The position numbers and the translations under genes were made by a program. The notes below the pieces were generated by a model that saw nothing but the letters and a program-made list of their open reading frames with translations, was not told the origin of the DNA and ran no database searches. Below, piece by piece: positions 21,853 to 32,519 of a stretch of 43,809 nt of DNA. How positions within the stretch are numbered: position 1 is the first letter of the stretch; the number at the start of each line of letters is the position of its first letter. Source of the stretch: Patescibacteria group bacterium UBA5194. GTDB taxonomy: Bacteria; Patescibacteriota; Gracilibacteria; BD1-5; UBA6164. The stretch covers positions 1-43,809 of the forward strand of contig DHWA01000017.1 of assembly GCA_002412935.1 (NCBI GenBank). The letters run 5' to 3'.

Positions 21853-23241
21853 TTATTGAAATAATTTATATTTTAAATTCATGTATATATTTACTAGTTT
21901 AAATCATTTTGATTGAATAAAAACTACAAGTTTATCAAAATCATTATCTATTGCTTTACATAATTCTTTTGGATCTGAACGATGAATTAAATCTTTAAAT
22001 TTTTCTGTTTCTAGAATATCAATTAATTTACTTAATTTTTTTATATCAGTAATATTAATTAAAGTAATTAATATTTCAGTTTCTATATTATCTATTATAT
22101 TAATTAAATCACTTAATTTTTCTGTATTTGTATTATTAATTAATTTATCTAAAAATTTTGGTCTCTTATTAACTAAGTTAGTTAATTTTACTATATCTGT
22201 AATATTAATTAAATCACTTAATTTTTCAGTATTTGTATTATTAATTAAACTAATTAAACGTTCAATAGCTATAATGTTATTAATTAAACTACTTAAACTT
22301 TTTGTATTTGTATTATTAATTAAACTACTTAAAATTTCTGTAGTTATATTGTTTATTAAAAAATTTAAGTTTAAAGGATTTGTATTATTAATTAAATCAA
22401 TTAATTTACTTTCATTTATTTTATAAGAAATTAATTTAGTAATTATTCAATCTTCACATAAATCATATAAATTATTTATATCAACTTTTTCTTTATGATT
22501 CAATAAATTAATAATATATTTAAAGGTTTTTATATCAATTTTTCATTCCTGAACAAGAACTGTAAAATCATTTAATCACAATCATTTATCTCATTCTTGA
22601 TCTGGAATTTCTTCTTTTCATTTACTTAAATTTTTAGGTAATCTTTTTTTATGAATTTCACTTAGATTTCTGTCATAAACTTTATTTACAACTAAATCAA
22701 CCCTTTCAGAAGTTTCTTCTTGATATATTTGTCTAAGTTCTTCATATATATTTTTACCTAATTTAATATTTATATGCTCTATAAATTTTTTAATAATTTC
22801 ATCATTATCATCGAGAATAGGATCTCTATCAATTTCTAATTCACTTAGATTTTTTTTAACTATTTCTTTTCTAGAAATAATAATTCTTCTAAGAGTTGTT
22901 AAATTATCAATATATAAAATTTTAAATTCTTCTCCCAGCTGTCAACGATAAAAATGTTCCACTTTATTTTTATCATGAATGTTTCAAGATGGATATTTTC
23001 AAAAAATTACTTGTAATTTGCGGTCATTATAATCTTCTATACTACCTATAGTTGGTTCGTCTAATATTTGGCTTTCAACTAATGATCTATGTTCACTTGT
23101 ATCTTTTTCATCATCTGATGAAAGTAAATCTGCTACACTCTTATTTAGATCTTGTTTTATTACATCTAATACATTCATTCATCCTGTTAACTCTTGATCC
23201 ATACCTAATCATTTACAAAATTGATTAATTCTATCAGACAT
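21853..23241 (-). CDS. Protein with about 12 tandem 12-residue leucine/asparagine repeats, 462 aa
   Basis: Not recognised. The N-terminal half (1-280) is charged and helical, with KYPSGNIHDKNKVEHFYRGQ and a basic-acidic helix around RRIIISRKEIVKKN; no membrane span or signal is seen. Residues about 283-420 are tandem units of 11-15 residues with the pattern LINNTNTEKLSD. Leu and Ile are at fixed spacing and Asn-Asn at the turn, which suggests a helical solenoid. The C-terminal 40 residues are non-repetitive. It is probably cytoplasmic and used for protein binding. A terminator follows; CTP synthase lies 61 bp upstream on the same strand. Confidence 0.85.
21978..22395. repeat. Degenerate 36-bp repeat array within the 21853-23241 gene
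   Basis: Repeated blocks such as TATTATTAATTAA (reverse TTAATTAATAATA) occur every 33-45 bp across this span. They encode the LINNTNTEKLSD units. Third positions vary, so units are kept by selection on protein or are old. Confidence 0.75.
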
Positions 23242-23302
23242 TTTTTACTATATTAAAAATTACTTTAACTCTAAATATAAGTAATATTTACATATTGTCA
23301 AA

Positions 23303-24892
23303 TTATTTTATAATAGATTTTAGAAATCATTTAAACAAAGGATGTGAGTCAGTAGGGCGAGATTTAAATTCTGGATGAAATTGAGATCAGATCATAAATT
23401 TATGATTTTTAATTTCAACTATTTCTACTAGTTCTCAATCTGGACTAGTTCATGAAATTATAAATCAAGAATTCTGCATCTCGTCTCTATATTTGTTATT
23501 AAATTCAAATCTATGTCTATGTCTTTCATCTATATCATTTTTTCAATAAACATCATAAGCTAAAGTTCAATTTTTTATATGACATGGATATGATCAAAGT
23601 CTCATAGTTCATCATTTTTTGTAAATTCATTTTTGTGATTCCATTATATGAACAACTTTATCTGAAGTATTTTCATTAAATTCTTCACTATTTGCAGTTT
23701 TTAAATTAAGTACATTTCTAGCAAATTCGATAGCCATAATTTGTGAACCTAAACATATTCATAAATAAGGTATATTATTTTTTCTTGCATATTCACATGA
23801 TTTTATCATTCATTCTATTCATCTTTCTCAAAATCATCATGGAATACAAATTCAATCAAGTCATTTTAATAAATCAGTTCAATTTTGTTCTTCAATCAAT
23901 GAAGCATCTATAAATTTTAGTTCTACTTTCTTTTTTACTTCAAATCAAGCAATTTTTAATCATTCATTTAGAGAAAAATAAGAATCTTCTAATCAATTAT
24001 ATTTTCAAATCATTCATATAACTACTTTTTCTTTAGAACTTTTTATATTATCATTCAATATTTTCCATTTTTTTAAATCAAATCAGTTATTTGGAAGTCA
24101 AAATTTTTCAAGTATCAAATCTCAGAATTTTCTTTCATTATAATTTAAAGGAACTTCATAGATACTACTCACTGTCGGAGATGGAATTACATTTTTTTTA
24201 TCTACACTACACATATATGCAGTTTTTTCAACCAATTCATCTGTAATTTCCATATCTGCTCTAAGTACCAAAAAATCAGGAGTTATACCAAAAGACATAA
24301 GTTCTCTTACAGAATGTTGTGTTGGTTTAGTTTTTAATTCTTTACTTGAAGCAATATAAGGTAGAAGTGTTACATGTACAAATAATACATTTTCTTTACC
24401 AAATTCACTTTTAAGTTCACGAGCTGATTCAATTAAATATGCATTTTCTAAATCCCCTACTGTTCCTCATATTTCTACTATCAATATATCAGAATTATTT
24501 GATTTATAAGCCTCAATTATCTTTTCTTTTACTAAATTTGTTAGATGTGGAATTATCTGAACAGTTTTTCATAAAAAATCACCATTTCTTTCTCTTCTAA
24601 TAAGTTCTTCATAAAATCTACCAGAAGTAAAAGATGATGAATAATTTAAATTAGCATCTATAAATCTCTCATAATGACCTAAATCTAAGTCTGTTTCACT
24701 TCAATCATCTGTAACAAATACTTCTCAATGTTGAAACGGAGACATAGTACCTGGATCAACATTTAAGTATCAATCGAGTTTTTGCATAGATACTTTATAT
24801 CATCCTCATTTTAAAATTGCTCCAATAGATGAAGCTGTTATTCCCTTTCCAATACCAGATAGTACTCATCATGTAACAAATATAATTTTCAT
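23303..24892 (-). CDS. pyrG: CTP synthase, 529 aa
   Basis: Converts UTP to CTP with ATP and glutamine. The synthetase domain starts MKIIFVTGGVLSGIGKGITA (P-loop; first two Gly are TGA) and continues with KLDGYLNVDPGTMSPFQHGE and VEIGGTVGDLENAYLIE. The glutaminase domain has the nucleophile elbow LGICLGSQ (Cys380) and the catalytic FHPEF near the C-terminus. Length and order are standard. It is transcribed leftward toward the repeat protein. No attenuation motif was recognised in front of it. Confidence 0.97.
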
Positions 24893-24978
24893 AATTTAAA
24901 TGTTTTTTAAAAATAAATTTTACTTTTAGTCATTGGTTTGGTATATTGTAAGTAAATATTTATTTTTACAAATTTTTT

Positions 24979-26046
24979 ATGACAAAAACTTATTTTTTAC
25001 ACCAGGATTTAGATAATTGATATACAAATAAAAATATGTATTATTTACTTTGATTTAATCCTACATTATGAACTGTAATTTTTGATGATGAAAAAGTTAA
25101 TCTCATTTTTGATGCTAGATATTTTTGAAAAATTCAAAAGATACCTAAAGCAAGATTTAAAAAGATTTTTTGAAGTAAAATGGAAATCAAAAATATACTT
25201 CTTAATATAGATTTAGAAATAAAAATAGATAAATTTATTAAATGAACAAATTTGATTATAGAAAAAAATTTACCTACATTTTTATATAAGAAACTTAAAG
25301 AATTAAAACCAGAAAATATAGAAATGATAAATAATATCTTTGCTAAGGAAAGAATTACAAAAAAAGATTGTGAAATAAATAAAATAAAAAAAGCAATTAC
25401 AATAATAAATAAAGTTTATAGAGAAATCTATAATACGAAAGAAACTTTGATTTGAAAAACTGAAAGAGAGGTAAGAAAATTGATTATAGAACTGATTATA
25501 AAAAACTGATGAGATGAGGAAAGTTTTCCTACAATTGTTGCATTTTGAAAAAATAGTGCTATTCCACATCATGAAGCTTGAAATACTAAAATTTGAAATT
25601 GACCACTTTTGATTGATATGTGAGCTGCTTATCAATGATATCTAAGTGATTTTACTAGAACTTTTTGGGTTTGAGAAAAAACAAAAGACTACGAATTATT
25701 TCAAAAAATAAAAAAAATAGTTATAAATGCTCATAATTTATGAGTAAAATTCATCAAAGAAAATTATTGTATCAATGAATCTATAAAACCTGTTAATTGT
25801 GAAAATAATTTAATAGGTAAAGATTTAGATAAAATAGTAAGAAAATATATAGAAAATTCTTGATATTGACAATACTTCACACATTCTACATGACATTGAA
25901 TCTGACTTCAAAATCACGAAGAACCATGGATTTCAGAAAGAAAATGAGATATAAAATTACAAAAATGAATGGTTTTTACAATAGAACCAGGTATTTATTT
26001 ACCAAATAAATTTTGATTTAGATGGGAAAATATAGTGATAATTTAA
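24979..26046 (+). CDS. pepP: M24-family Xaa-Pro aminopeptidase, 355 aa
   Basis: Metallopeptidase that removes N-terminal residues before proline. The N-terminal creatinase-like domain covers residues 1-130. The catalytic pita-bread domain has ligands D213 (LLIDMGAAYQGY), D224 (LSDFTRTFWVGE), His in THSTGHGIGLQNHEEP, Glu in FTIEPGIYLP and Glu in FRWENIVI. FPTIVAFGKNSAIPHHEAGN is the substrate-side motif. It is cytoplasmic. The protein ends right after the last metal ligand. The symbol is used at family level. Confidence 0.93.
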
Positions 26047-26060
26047 TAAATTATGATTTT

Positions 26061-26099
26061 AAAAATAGATTTTCTAAAAATTAGAAAATCTATTTTTAA
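26061..26099. terminator. Bidirectional terminator
   Basis: Perfect 17-bp stem: AAAAATAGATTTTCTAA (26061-26077) pairs with TTAGAAAATCTATTTTT (26081-26097), with a 3-base loop. It lies between the convergent peptidase gene and the giant pilin-like gene. Confidence 0.9.
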
Positions 26100-26116
26100 T
26101 GTTTAATATAATTATT

Positions 26117-28291
26117 TTAATTTTTAAAACACCTAATAGGAAAACCATGTCAACGGCCAAAATTATTAACTAATAATGTTGTATCTGTAAAATTTAAACG
26201 ATTTGCATTAGTCAAATATGGTGTTGTTGACCAATAATGTCAAGATATACCTACTTCAAATGCTCATGCTCATGACCGATTACGTAATCATGCCTTAGGT
26301 AATTTTAAAGCATTAGACATATTTAATCAACTTGTCCCCCATCAACCAGCTGAAACTACTCAAGCCCATTCTGATTGATTTGGTATATGGTATCATGTAG
26401 CACATGGTCATTGTCTTGTTGTTGTATTATCTAATGTATCTCACCATAAATTATTATTTTGAGGATTAGTCCAATCACTAAATCACATTATAAAATTTGG
26501 TGATGAACTATAATAATTTCAAGGTCAATATGTAGATGCATTAACTTGTGAAGTAGAAGTAGTTCATCATATCAAAGATCAGAAATTATTTCACCATTGA
26601 AAGTATTGTCAATATGAAGTTGCACTAGTTCATGCTGTAGTTGTTCATATATTACATGCTGATAAAGTATATCAAGTTCATACTCCACTACATACTATTA
26701 TATCTGCAGTATTACATCATGTATAAGTACTTATTGCTACTCATATTTGTCATGCAAATGGACAACTTGCAATTGAATTTATTGCTGTCCATTTTGCATA
26801 CAATGTTACATTGTTTGTTCACATTGTGTAACTTGCTCCATTTACATAGACTACTGCTCATGTTGGGCTTGTTGCCCATCATGCAAAAGTATATCATGTT
26901 TTTACAAATGCATTTGTTGTTAGGTTTGCACTTGCATCTGTTGCTATTGTTTGATTTGACATTGTTCATGATGTACCTCCATTTATATTAAAAGTTATTG
27001 TATATGTATTTAATATACATGTATTTCATCAATCTATTGTATGATAATTTGTATTACAACTATATGTACATAATCATGGGGTTGTATCATAATTCCATGT
27101 TCATCATGCTGCACTTGTTGCATTTGATATTTTCGTTGTTCAATCTGGGGTTGTTCATGAACAAGTTTCTTGTACACATTCTTCTCATACTAATACTTTT
27201 CATTCTCAACATGTATAATAACATGGTAAAGTATCATCAATTCATTGCCATTCTTGATTTATTAATGTTGGGCTTAATGTTGTGAATATTGCTCAAATAT
27301 AACTTGGTTCTTGAGCACAACTATATGCTATTGTTGTTGATGATTCTCATGACAATCATCATACATTGTTTGTTATATATGTATCTACTAGAGCTATTGC
27401 TCATATAGAATTATTTGTAGTATCTAAATTCATTATCTCTGTATAGATTGGATCTTGGTTTAATATAGTTCAATCATATACTTGTTTTAGATTATTTATA
27501 AATGTTATTTTATCAGCATCCTCTGTTAATGTTGTATCTGTACTTCAACTATATATTTCTATATCTCATGAAGGAATAAAATCAAATCATCCTGTCATTG
27601 TATATCATAGATTTTTATATGAATCTGGTATATTTGAATAATTATTATATACCAATTCTCTATTATCTATTATACTTTGTAGGTCTGTATCATATAGATT
27701 TGCATTTATTATACTTGGTACTGCTAATATATAATACATTGATCCTGTACTTACTTTTATTATTTTTTCATTATATGTTCCAGTTACCATAGCTAGTGCT
27801 GTTTTATCTGTAGATGCATTTGCTTGTTCTGGTAATAATGGTAGATTATATGATAATGATCATCCTCATTCTAGTATAGCTCATATTTGATATTCTACTT
27901 TATTATTTGCTACACTATATGTATATTCATTACCTGTTAATGGATCAGTTGGTTTTTTATTAAGTCTTCATAGATTTATTATTACATTATCTCACACTGT
28001 TCATTGACTCCATGCTACTCATCATTTATATGTTATATAATCTCAGTTATCCGGAGTTGGGTAGAATCATTTATCTGTTATGAATAACTCTAAATTCTTT
28101 TTTATACTATTTATATCTGCTATTCTTACACTATCTCTAGAATTTCTTGTATAGTTTTGGAATGATATAAAGCCTATTGTTCCTAGAATTGCTAGGATTG
28201 TAATTACTACTATGAGTTCTACTAAGGTGAATCATTTTATTCTCTTTTTAATACATTTTAATTTTTCTTCTTTATTGTGTTTATTAGACAT
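26117..28291 (-). CDS. Giant pilin-like adhesin: type IV pilin N-terminus + InlB B-repeat + FISUMP domain, 724 aa
   Basis: The N-terminus is a prepilin with a long basic leader, then the GFTLVELIVVITILAILGTI helix with Glu5. Residues 45-330 form a pilin-like globular region. A Cys-rich section follows (CYYTCGEGKVLVGEECVQET and similar). A Listeria-Bacteroides (InlB) repeat is at about 430-505: FNINGGTSGTMSN ... FVKTGYTFAGW ... LYAKW. The C-terminus (about 590-724) is a Fibrobacter succinogenes major paralogous domain: GYHIPNQSEWAGV, ALKLPKAGLRN, ISGHYWSTTPYL, GFPIRCFKN. The last two modules are common in extracellular adhesins, so this is probably a tip adhesin processed by prepilin peptidase. 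Residue 672 is an in-frame CGG. About 58 TGA codons are read as Gly. Confidence 0.92.
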
Positions 28292-28361
28292 AAGTATAAT
28301 CATTATATAGTATAAAGTTTCTTTATTATATTATATAATTTTAATTAGTGCAAGTATTATT

Positions 28362-29792
28362 TTAATTTATTTTTATTTTATACCTCAAATCATCTACATT
28401 TCATGCTCATAAAAGTAATATGATTGAAGATTTTGGATTTTTTTTATCATAATCGATTATCAATTTTAAAGTATTTTCTAATCATTCTCAATCAATTTTA
28501 TTTAGATGATTTATTAATTCTATTAGTTTTTTTGAATTGATTTTTTCTTTGTCTTCAAAGCTATCTCTTGATTCATATATATCTGGGATAATTAATTTGT
28601 CAGCACTAGAAAAACAATCTTTAAATCATTCTATTAGATTTAGTGTTCTATTATATTGATGTGGTTGAAATACTACAAAAAGTTTTTTATCTATATTTTT
28701 TTGTTTTAATGCATCAAGTGTAAGAGAAATTTCTGTTGGATGATGTCAATAATCACTCATTAATATATTTCAATTTTCTGTTGTTCAAATTATTTCACTT
28801 CTTCTCCAAACTCAAGTATAATTTTCTAATGAATTTAATATATTTTTATCCTCTAAATTCAATATCTTTCAAACTACAAAAGCTATTTTTGCATCAAATT
28901 CTATATGTTTACCTGGAACTTGTAGTGAAATTTTTGGGAAATTAATTGTTTCTTTTTTTCAATCTATATGAGTAATTAAAAAGCTATCATTATTGATTAT
29001 TACATAATTTATATCTTTTCTTAAATTAAAAAGCTTCATACTTGAAGTACAATTTGCATTAAGTATAGCATATCATCATGATTTTATATTATCTAAAAAA
29101 GTTTTAAATGCACTTTCATAATCAGTTAAATCATGATAATAATCTAAATGATCTAAATCTATATTTGTAATAATTCATATAAAAGGAGTATATTTTAGAA
29201 ATGATCTTTTATATTCACAAGCTTCAATTACAAAGTATGTATTAGTTTCATCATTTTGTCATTGCGAAGTATAAAGCAATCCATTTACTAAATTGTCTTC
29301 TTTTTTCTGGATTGCTTCGTTATTACTCGCAATGACAGTATTTCTTGTATAAAAATTTTTATTTCCAAATTCTTTTAATAATGTTCAAACTACACTTGTA
29401 AAGTTTAAATCTGTATTTTTAAGCATAATTGAAATCATTGAAGATGTAGTTGATTTACCATGACTTCATGAAACTGCAATAAGTTTTTTTTCATTTGCTA
29501 TTAAAGCTAAAGATTCTGGATAAGAAATTGTTTTAATTCATAAACTTCTTGATTTAATAATTTCTACTTGGGTATTCGGAATTGCCTCAGTATAAATAAC
29601 TAAATCAAATTCATTAGTAATTCTTTTTTCATCTTCTCACACTATTATACCTATTCACTCATTTTTTAATGATTCAACAAGTTCACTTCCAAATTTATCA
29701 CTTCAAAAAACTTGCCATCAATTTTCATTGTAATATCTAGCAACTGCAGATATACCAATTCATCAAATTCATATAAAATATACTTTTTTCAT
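28362..29792 (-). CDS. murC: UDP-N-acetylmuramate-L-alanine ligase with palindrome-encoded insertion, 476 aa
   Basis: Adds L-Ala to UDP-MurNAc in peptidoglycan synthesis. The N-terminal Rossmann motif is YFIGIGGIGISAVAR. The ATP loop is VSGSHGKSTTSS (K113). The central domain has YFVIEACEYKRSFLKY and ITNIDLDHLDYY. The C-terminal domain has MSDYGHHPTEI and FVVFQPHQYNRT. Residues about 152-179 (VIASNNEAIQKKEDNLVNGL and on) are encoded by an 81-bp palindromic element; ordinary MurC proteins have only a short loop there. The rest is intact, so the enzyme probably works. It starts 7 bp after the recJ stop, in the same operon. Confidence 0.95.
29257..29337. repeat. Palindromic element 3, inserted in frame in murC
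   Basis: 81 bp, exactly 27 codons. It begins TGTCATTGCGAAG and ends CTCGCAATGACA, with arms 29257-29283 and 29308-29337 that pair imperfectly (TGTCATTGCGA, AGCAATCCA/TGGATTGCT). It keeps the murC frame open and adds residues in a loop between the ATP site and the central domain. Confidence 0.85.
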
Positions 29793-29799
29793 ATTTTTT

Positions 29800-31440
29800 T
29801 TAAATTATATCTATAATATTTAACTGTAAATTTTTTCTACCATTATAATTATCTAAATTAAGTTCAAAAATAATAGAAATATCATCAGATTTTTTTATTT
29901 TATCCATAAATTGTCACATTCCAAAAGCAAGTATTTTAAAACCATAATTTGTCTCAAATTTAATATGATCAATTCACTGTCATAGATAAGCAACTTTATT
30001 ATAATTTAGATTTCTCACCATAAAAACTGGCTTGAGGTTTCAAAGTCAGAAAGGCTTAAATACATTGACTTTATCAAGAAAATTGAATCAAAGCTCTTCT
30101 ATTTGTATTATCTTATCAACTGATATAGTTTTTTTATGTTCACTAAAATCAACTTCATTTATATCTGCTAATATCAGATCTTTAAATTCTTGAAAATTCT
30201 CTTTTAAAATACTAAATCAAGCAGCTTGTTTATGTCAACCAAACTTTAAAAAATAATTTTCATATTTTTCCAGTATTTTGACTATAGAAAAAAATTCAGG
30301 ACTTCTACAACTAGCGATATATTTATCAGCTTCTTCTTTTAAAACAATAGATGGACGATAAAATTTTTCTGTTAATCTTCATGCTACAATTCATATAATA
30401 CCATGAGTTATCTCAGTAGAATGATAAAAAATAATATTATCTTTTTCATTTATATTTAAAAGTGATTCCTCAAAAAAATACTTTGTTAAATCTTTTCTTT
30501 TTTCATTTAACAATTCTATTTCCTCTATAGTTTCTTCTACACTATCACTATTATTTAAAATCAAATTTATTGCTTTGTATGGAGTATCCATTCTTCAAGC
30601 AGCATTTAGTTTTGGTCAAATTAAAAAACTAAATATATCACTATCTAAATCTTCATGTATTTTCTGTTCTATAAGTTTTCTTAATCATCTTGATCTTGAT
30701 TTCTTGATTTGTTTTAATCATGCTTCAACTATAATTCTATTTTCTCAAACTAAAATCATACAATCAGAAACCGTTCAAATAGCCGTTATATCAATAGTTT
30801 CTTCTATATATTTTTTTACTTCTTTTTTTTCTAAAAACTCTAAAGCTAAAGCTGAAATAAGTTTAAAAGCAACTCAAGCTCCTGATAAATGTTTAAATGG
30901 ATAATTACAATCTGGTCTTTTGGGATTAATTAAAGCAATAGCTTCATCTGGAATTATATCAGGAACAGTATGATGATCAGTTATAATTACATCAATTCAT
31001 TTAGATTTTGCATATTTTACAATTTCAGTATCTCTAGTTCAGCAATCTACCGTTATAACTAAATCAACTCAAATAGATGCAAATTCATCTATAAAATATG
31101 CTTTTAGACCATATCAATCGTTGATTCTATGAGGTAATCTATAACTTGCCAGGATTCATACTTTTTTGAAAAAATGCATCAAAATAGAAGCACTAGTTAC
31201 TCAATCTACATCATAATCGCCAAAAATCATAACTTTTTGTCAAAGCTCTTTTGCTTTTTTAATTCTTTCTACAGCTTCTTTCATCCCAGTAAGTAAATAT
31301 GGATCATGTAAATCGTCCAAAGAAGAATTACTATTAAAATCTCAATTAAATCTTTTTAAAAGTATTGATTCTATATCTTCCAAAGCTTCATTTTCATCGT
31401 ATTTAATTATATTTCATTTAAAACTTAAATTTGAGTGCAT
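29800..31440 (-). CDS. recJ: Single-stranded-DNA-specific exonuclease RecJ, 546 aa
   Basis: 5'-3' ssDNA exonuclease of repair and recombination. DHH phosphoesterase motifs: IFGDYDVDGVTSAS (D75, D77, D79), VDCGTRDT, and the DHH triad at D155-H157 (ITDHHTVPD). NPKRPDCNYPFKHLSGAGVA and GPKLNAAGRMDTP also match the family. The DHHA1 domain has CRSPEFFSIVKILEKY then KFGGHKQAAGFSI. The OB-like end has KPFGLGNLKPVF. Full length. It is followed 7 bp later by murC. Start is the ATG before HSNLSFKGN. Confidence 0.95.
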
Positions 31441-31465
31441 TATTAACATATAAAAACTAAAAAAT

Positions 31466-31487
31466 AAAAGTAAGTACAACTTACTTT
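31466..31487 (-). terminator. Short terminator after toxin 1
   Basis: 9-bp stem AAAGTAAGT / ACTTACTTT (31467-31475, 31479-31487) with a 3-base loop; the minus strand continues into T-rich sequence. It separates the TA pair from recJ. Confidence 0.6.
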
Positions 31488-31490
31488 GCT

Positions 31491-31742
31491 TTATTGATGA
31501 TTGTCAATTTTAAAAATCACCAAATTTCAATCATTATCAAAAGATCACCAAGCTCTATATTTTTTATTTATTCTGAAATACCATATATTTGATTCTTTTG
31601 GATTTCTTTCTTTGAAATAGTTTTTTAAATTATTTCAAGATAATATGTTTATTTTAGCTTTTTTATATTGAATCAATAAATTTCTTTTTTGTAAAAAATC
31701 AAGAATTCATTCATCTTCAAATATATTATTTAAATTGTTCAT
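31491..31742 (-). CDS. RelE-superfamily toxin-like protein 1, 83 aa
   Basis: Small basic protein with the RelE/ParE pattern: QKRNLLIQYKKAKINIL, then NPKESNIWYFRINKKYRAWG, and a terminal strand LVIFKIDNHQ. The Arg/Lys/Tyr residues near the C-terminus fit an mRNA-interferase-type active surface, though no residue is proven. It starts 3 bp after a 71-aa gene, as toxins do after antitoxins. It is clearly paralogous to the 83-aa protein at 43317-43568 (both have LxKRNLxxQYKKxK, YFRINKxYRA and end KIDNHQ). It resembles conserved families in code-25 genomes, but toxicity is inferred. Confidence 0.82.
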
Positions 31743-31745
31743 AAA

Positions 31746-31961
31746 TTATATATTTGTAAATAAAGATTTATCTTTTAATAAAGCTTTTTTTGATAAATTA
31801 ATTAATTCATCAGTTAATTCATCCTGATTAGCTTCATACAAAATAATATTATTATCTTGATTTACAAAATTTCTAAGTTTTGAAAGATGAGAATAATTTA
31901 TTTTATTTCAATATCTTTTTACTAAATTTTCTGGAACTCATTCAATTGTGATTGTTGCCAT
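31746..31961 (-). CDS. Putative antitoxin 1, 71 aa
   Basis: Starts MATITIEGVPENLVKRYGNK, resembling the short beta-strand N-terminus of ribbon-helix-helix or MazE-like antitoxins. A helical, acidic C-terminus (NQDELTDELINLSKKALLKD) could wrap the toxin. It is immediately upstream of toxin 1. Like the antitoxin at 43570-43770 it starts M-(A/T)-T-I-T-(I/F)-E and ends F-x-N-I, so the pairs are related although the middle differs. DNA binding is not proven. Confidence 0.75.
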
Positions 31962-32000
31962 ACTCTTTAAAAATTAGTTATAAAACTATTAACAGTATAA

Positions 32001-32501
32001 TTATATTTCATTTTTTGCAAAACCATTTTTATCTACATACTCTTTAGCTTTGAGTACAAATGCTAAATCTCTGTCATTCTGCTTGATTCAGTATGGATTT
32101 TTTGTTACTTTTGAATTAAATAGATTTATTGCTTCATCAAAAGTAACCCAAAGTAATTTAAAATTTCTAGATTTTTCAAAATATGTAAGATCTAAACTTC
32201 CATAATCACCAGTTTTTTTAGATATATAACAAGTTGATATATCATTTTTGGTATTTTTTAAAGGGTCTATATAACTAGATGTTCATAATTTTGAAATAAT
32301 ATCTATTATACAACCAGCTTCTTCTTTTACTTCTCTTACTAAAGCATCAGATTCATTTTCTCATTCATCAATTCAACCTCATGGAATTTTATAAAACTCT
32401 CAATTATCAACAGATAATATAGCAATTTGTCATAAATCATTTAATATAACACTTCTTACAGCAAATCTATTTTCTACTCATTTTTCATTTAATTTATTCA
32501 T
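32001..32501 (-). CDS. Nudix hydrolase, 166 aa
   Basis: The Nudix box GGGIDEGENESDALVREVKE continues EAGC (residues about 41-64) and fits GX5EX7REUXEEXGU fully; two of its Gly are TGA. It would hydrolyse a nucleoside diphosphate linked to X; the substrate cannot be read from sequence. The C-terminal extension (LLWVTFDEAINLFNSKVTKN) is typical of small housekeeping members. It lies 39 bp upstream of antitoxin 1 and 18 bp after the MgtC-like gene, all leftward. Confidence 0.93.
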
Positions 32502-32519
32502 ATTTATATAATTAGATAA

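Noticed and set aside
21978..22395. Regular AT-rich repeats that could look like a CRISPR or iteron array
   Set aside because: The units are degenerate, uneven in spacing and encode a regular 12-residue protein repeat in one frame.
26712..26969. Minus-strand frame rich in Asn, Cys and Met
   Set aside because: Out of frame with the pilin gene, which is continuous here once TGA is Gly and encodes the InlB repeat.
26641..27285. Met/Leu/Tyr-rich open frames on the plus strand
   Set aside because: Shadows of the repeat- and Gly-rich pilin gene on the other strand; composition (Met, Leu, His) comes from reading the CAT/TTG-rich complement.
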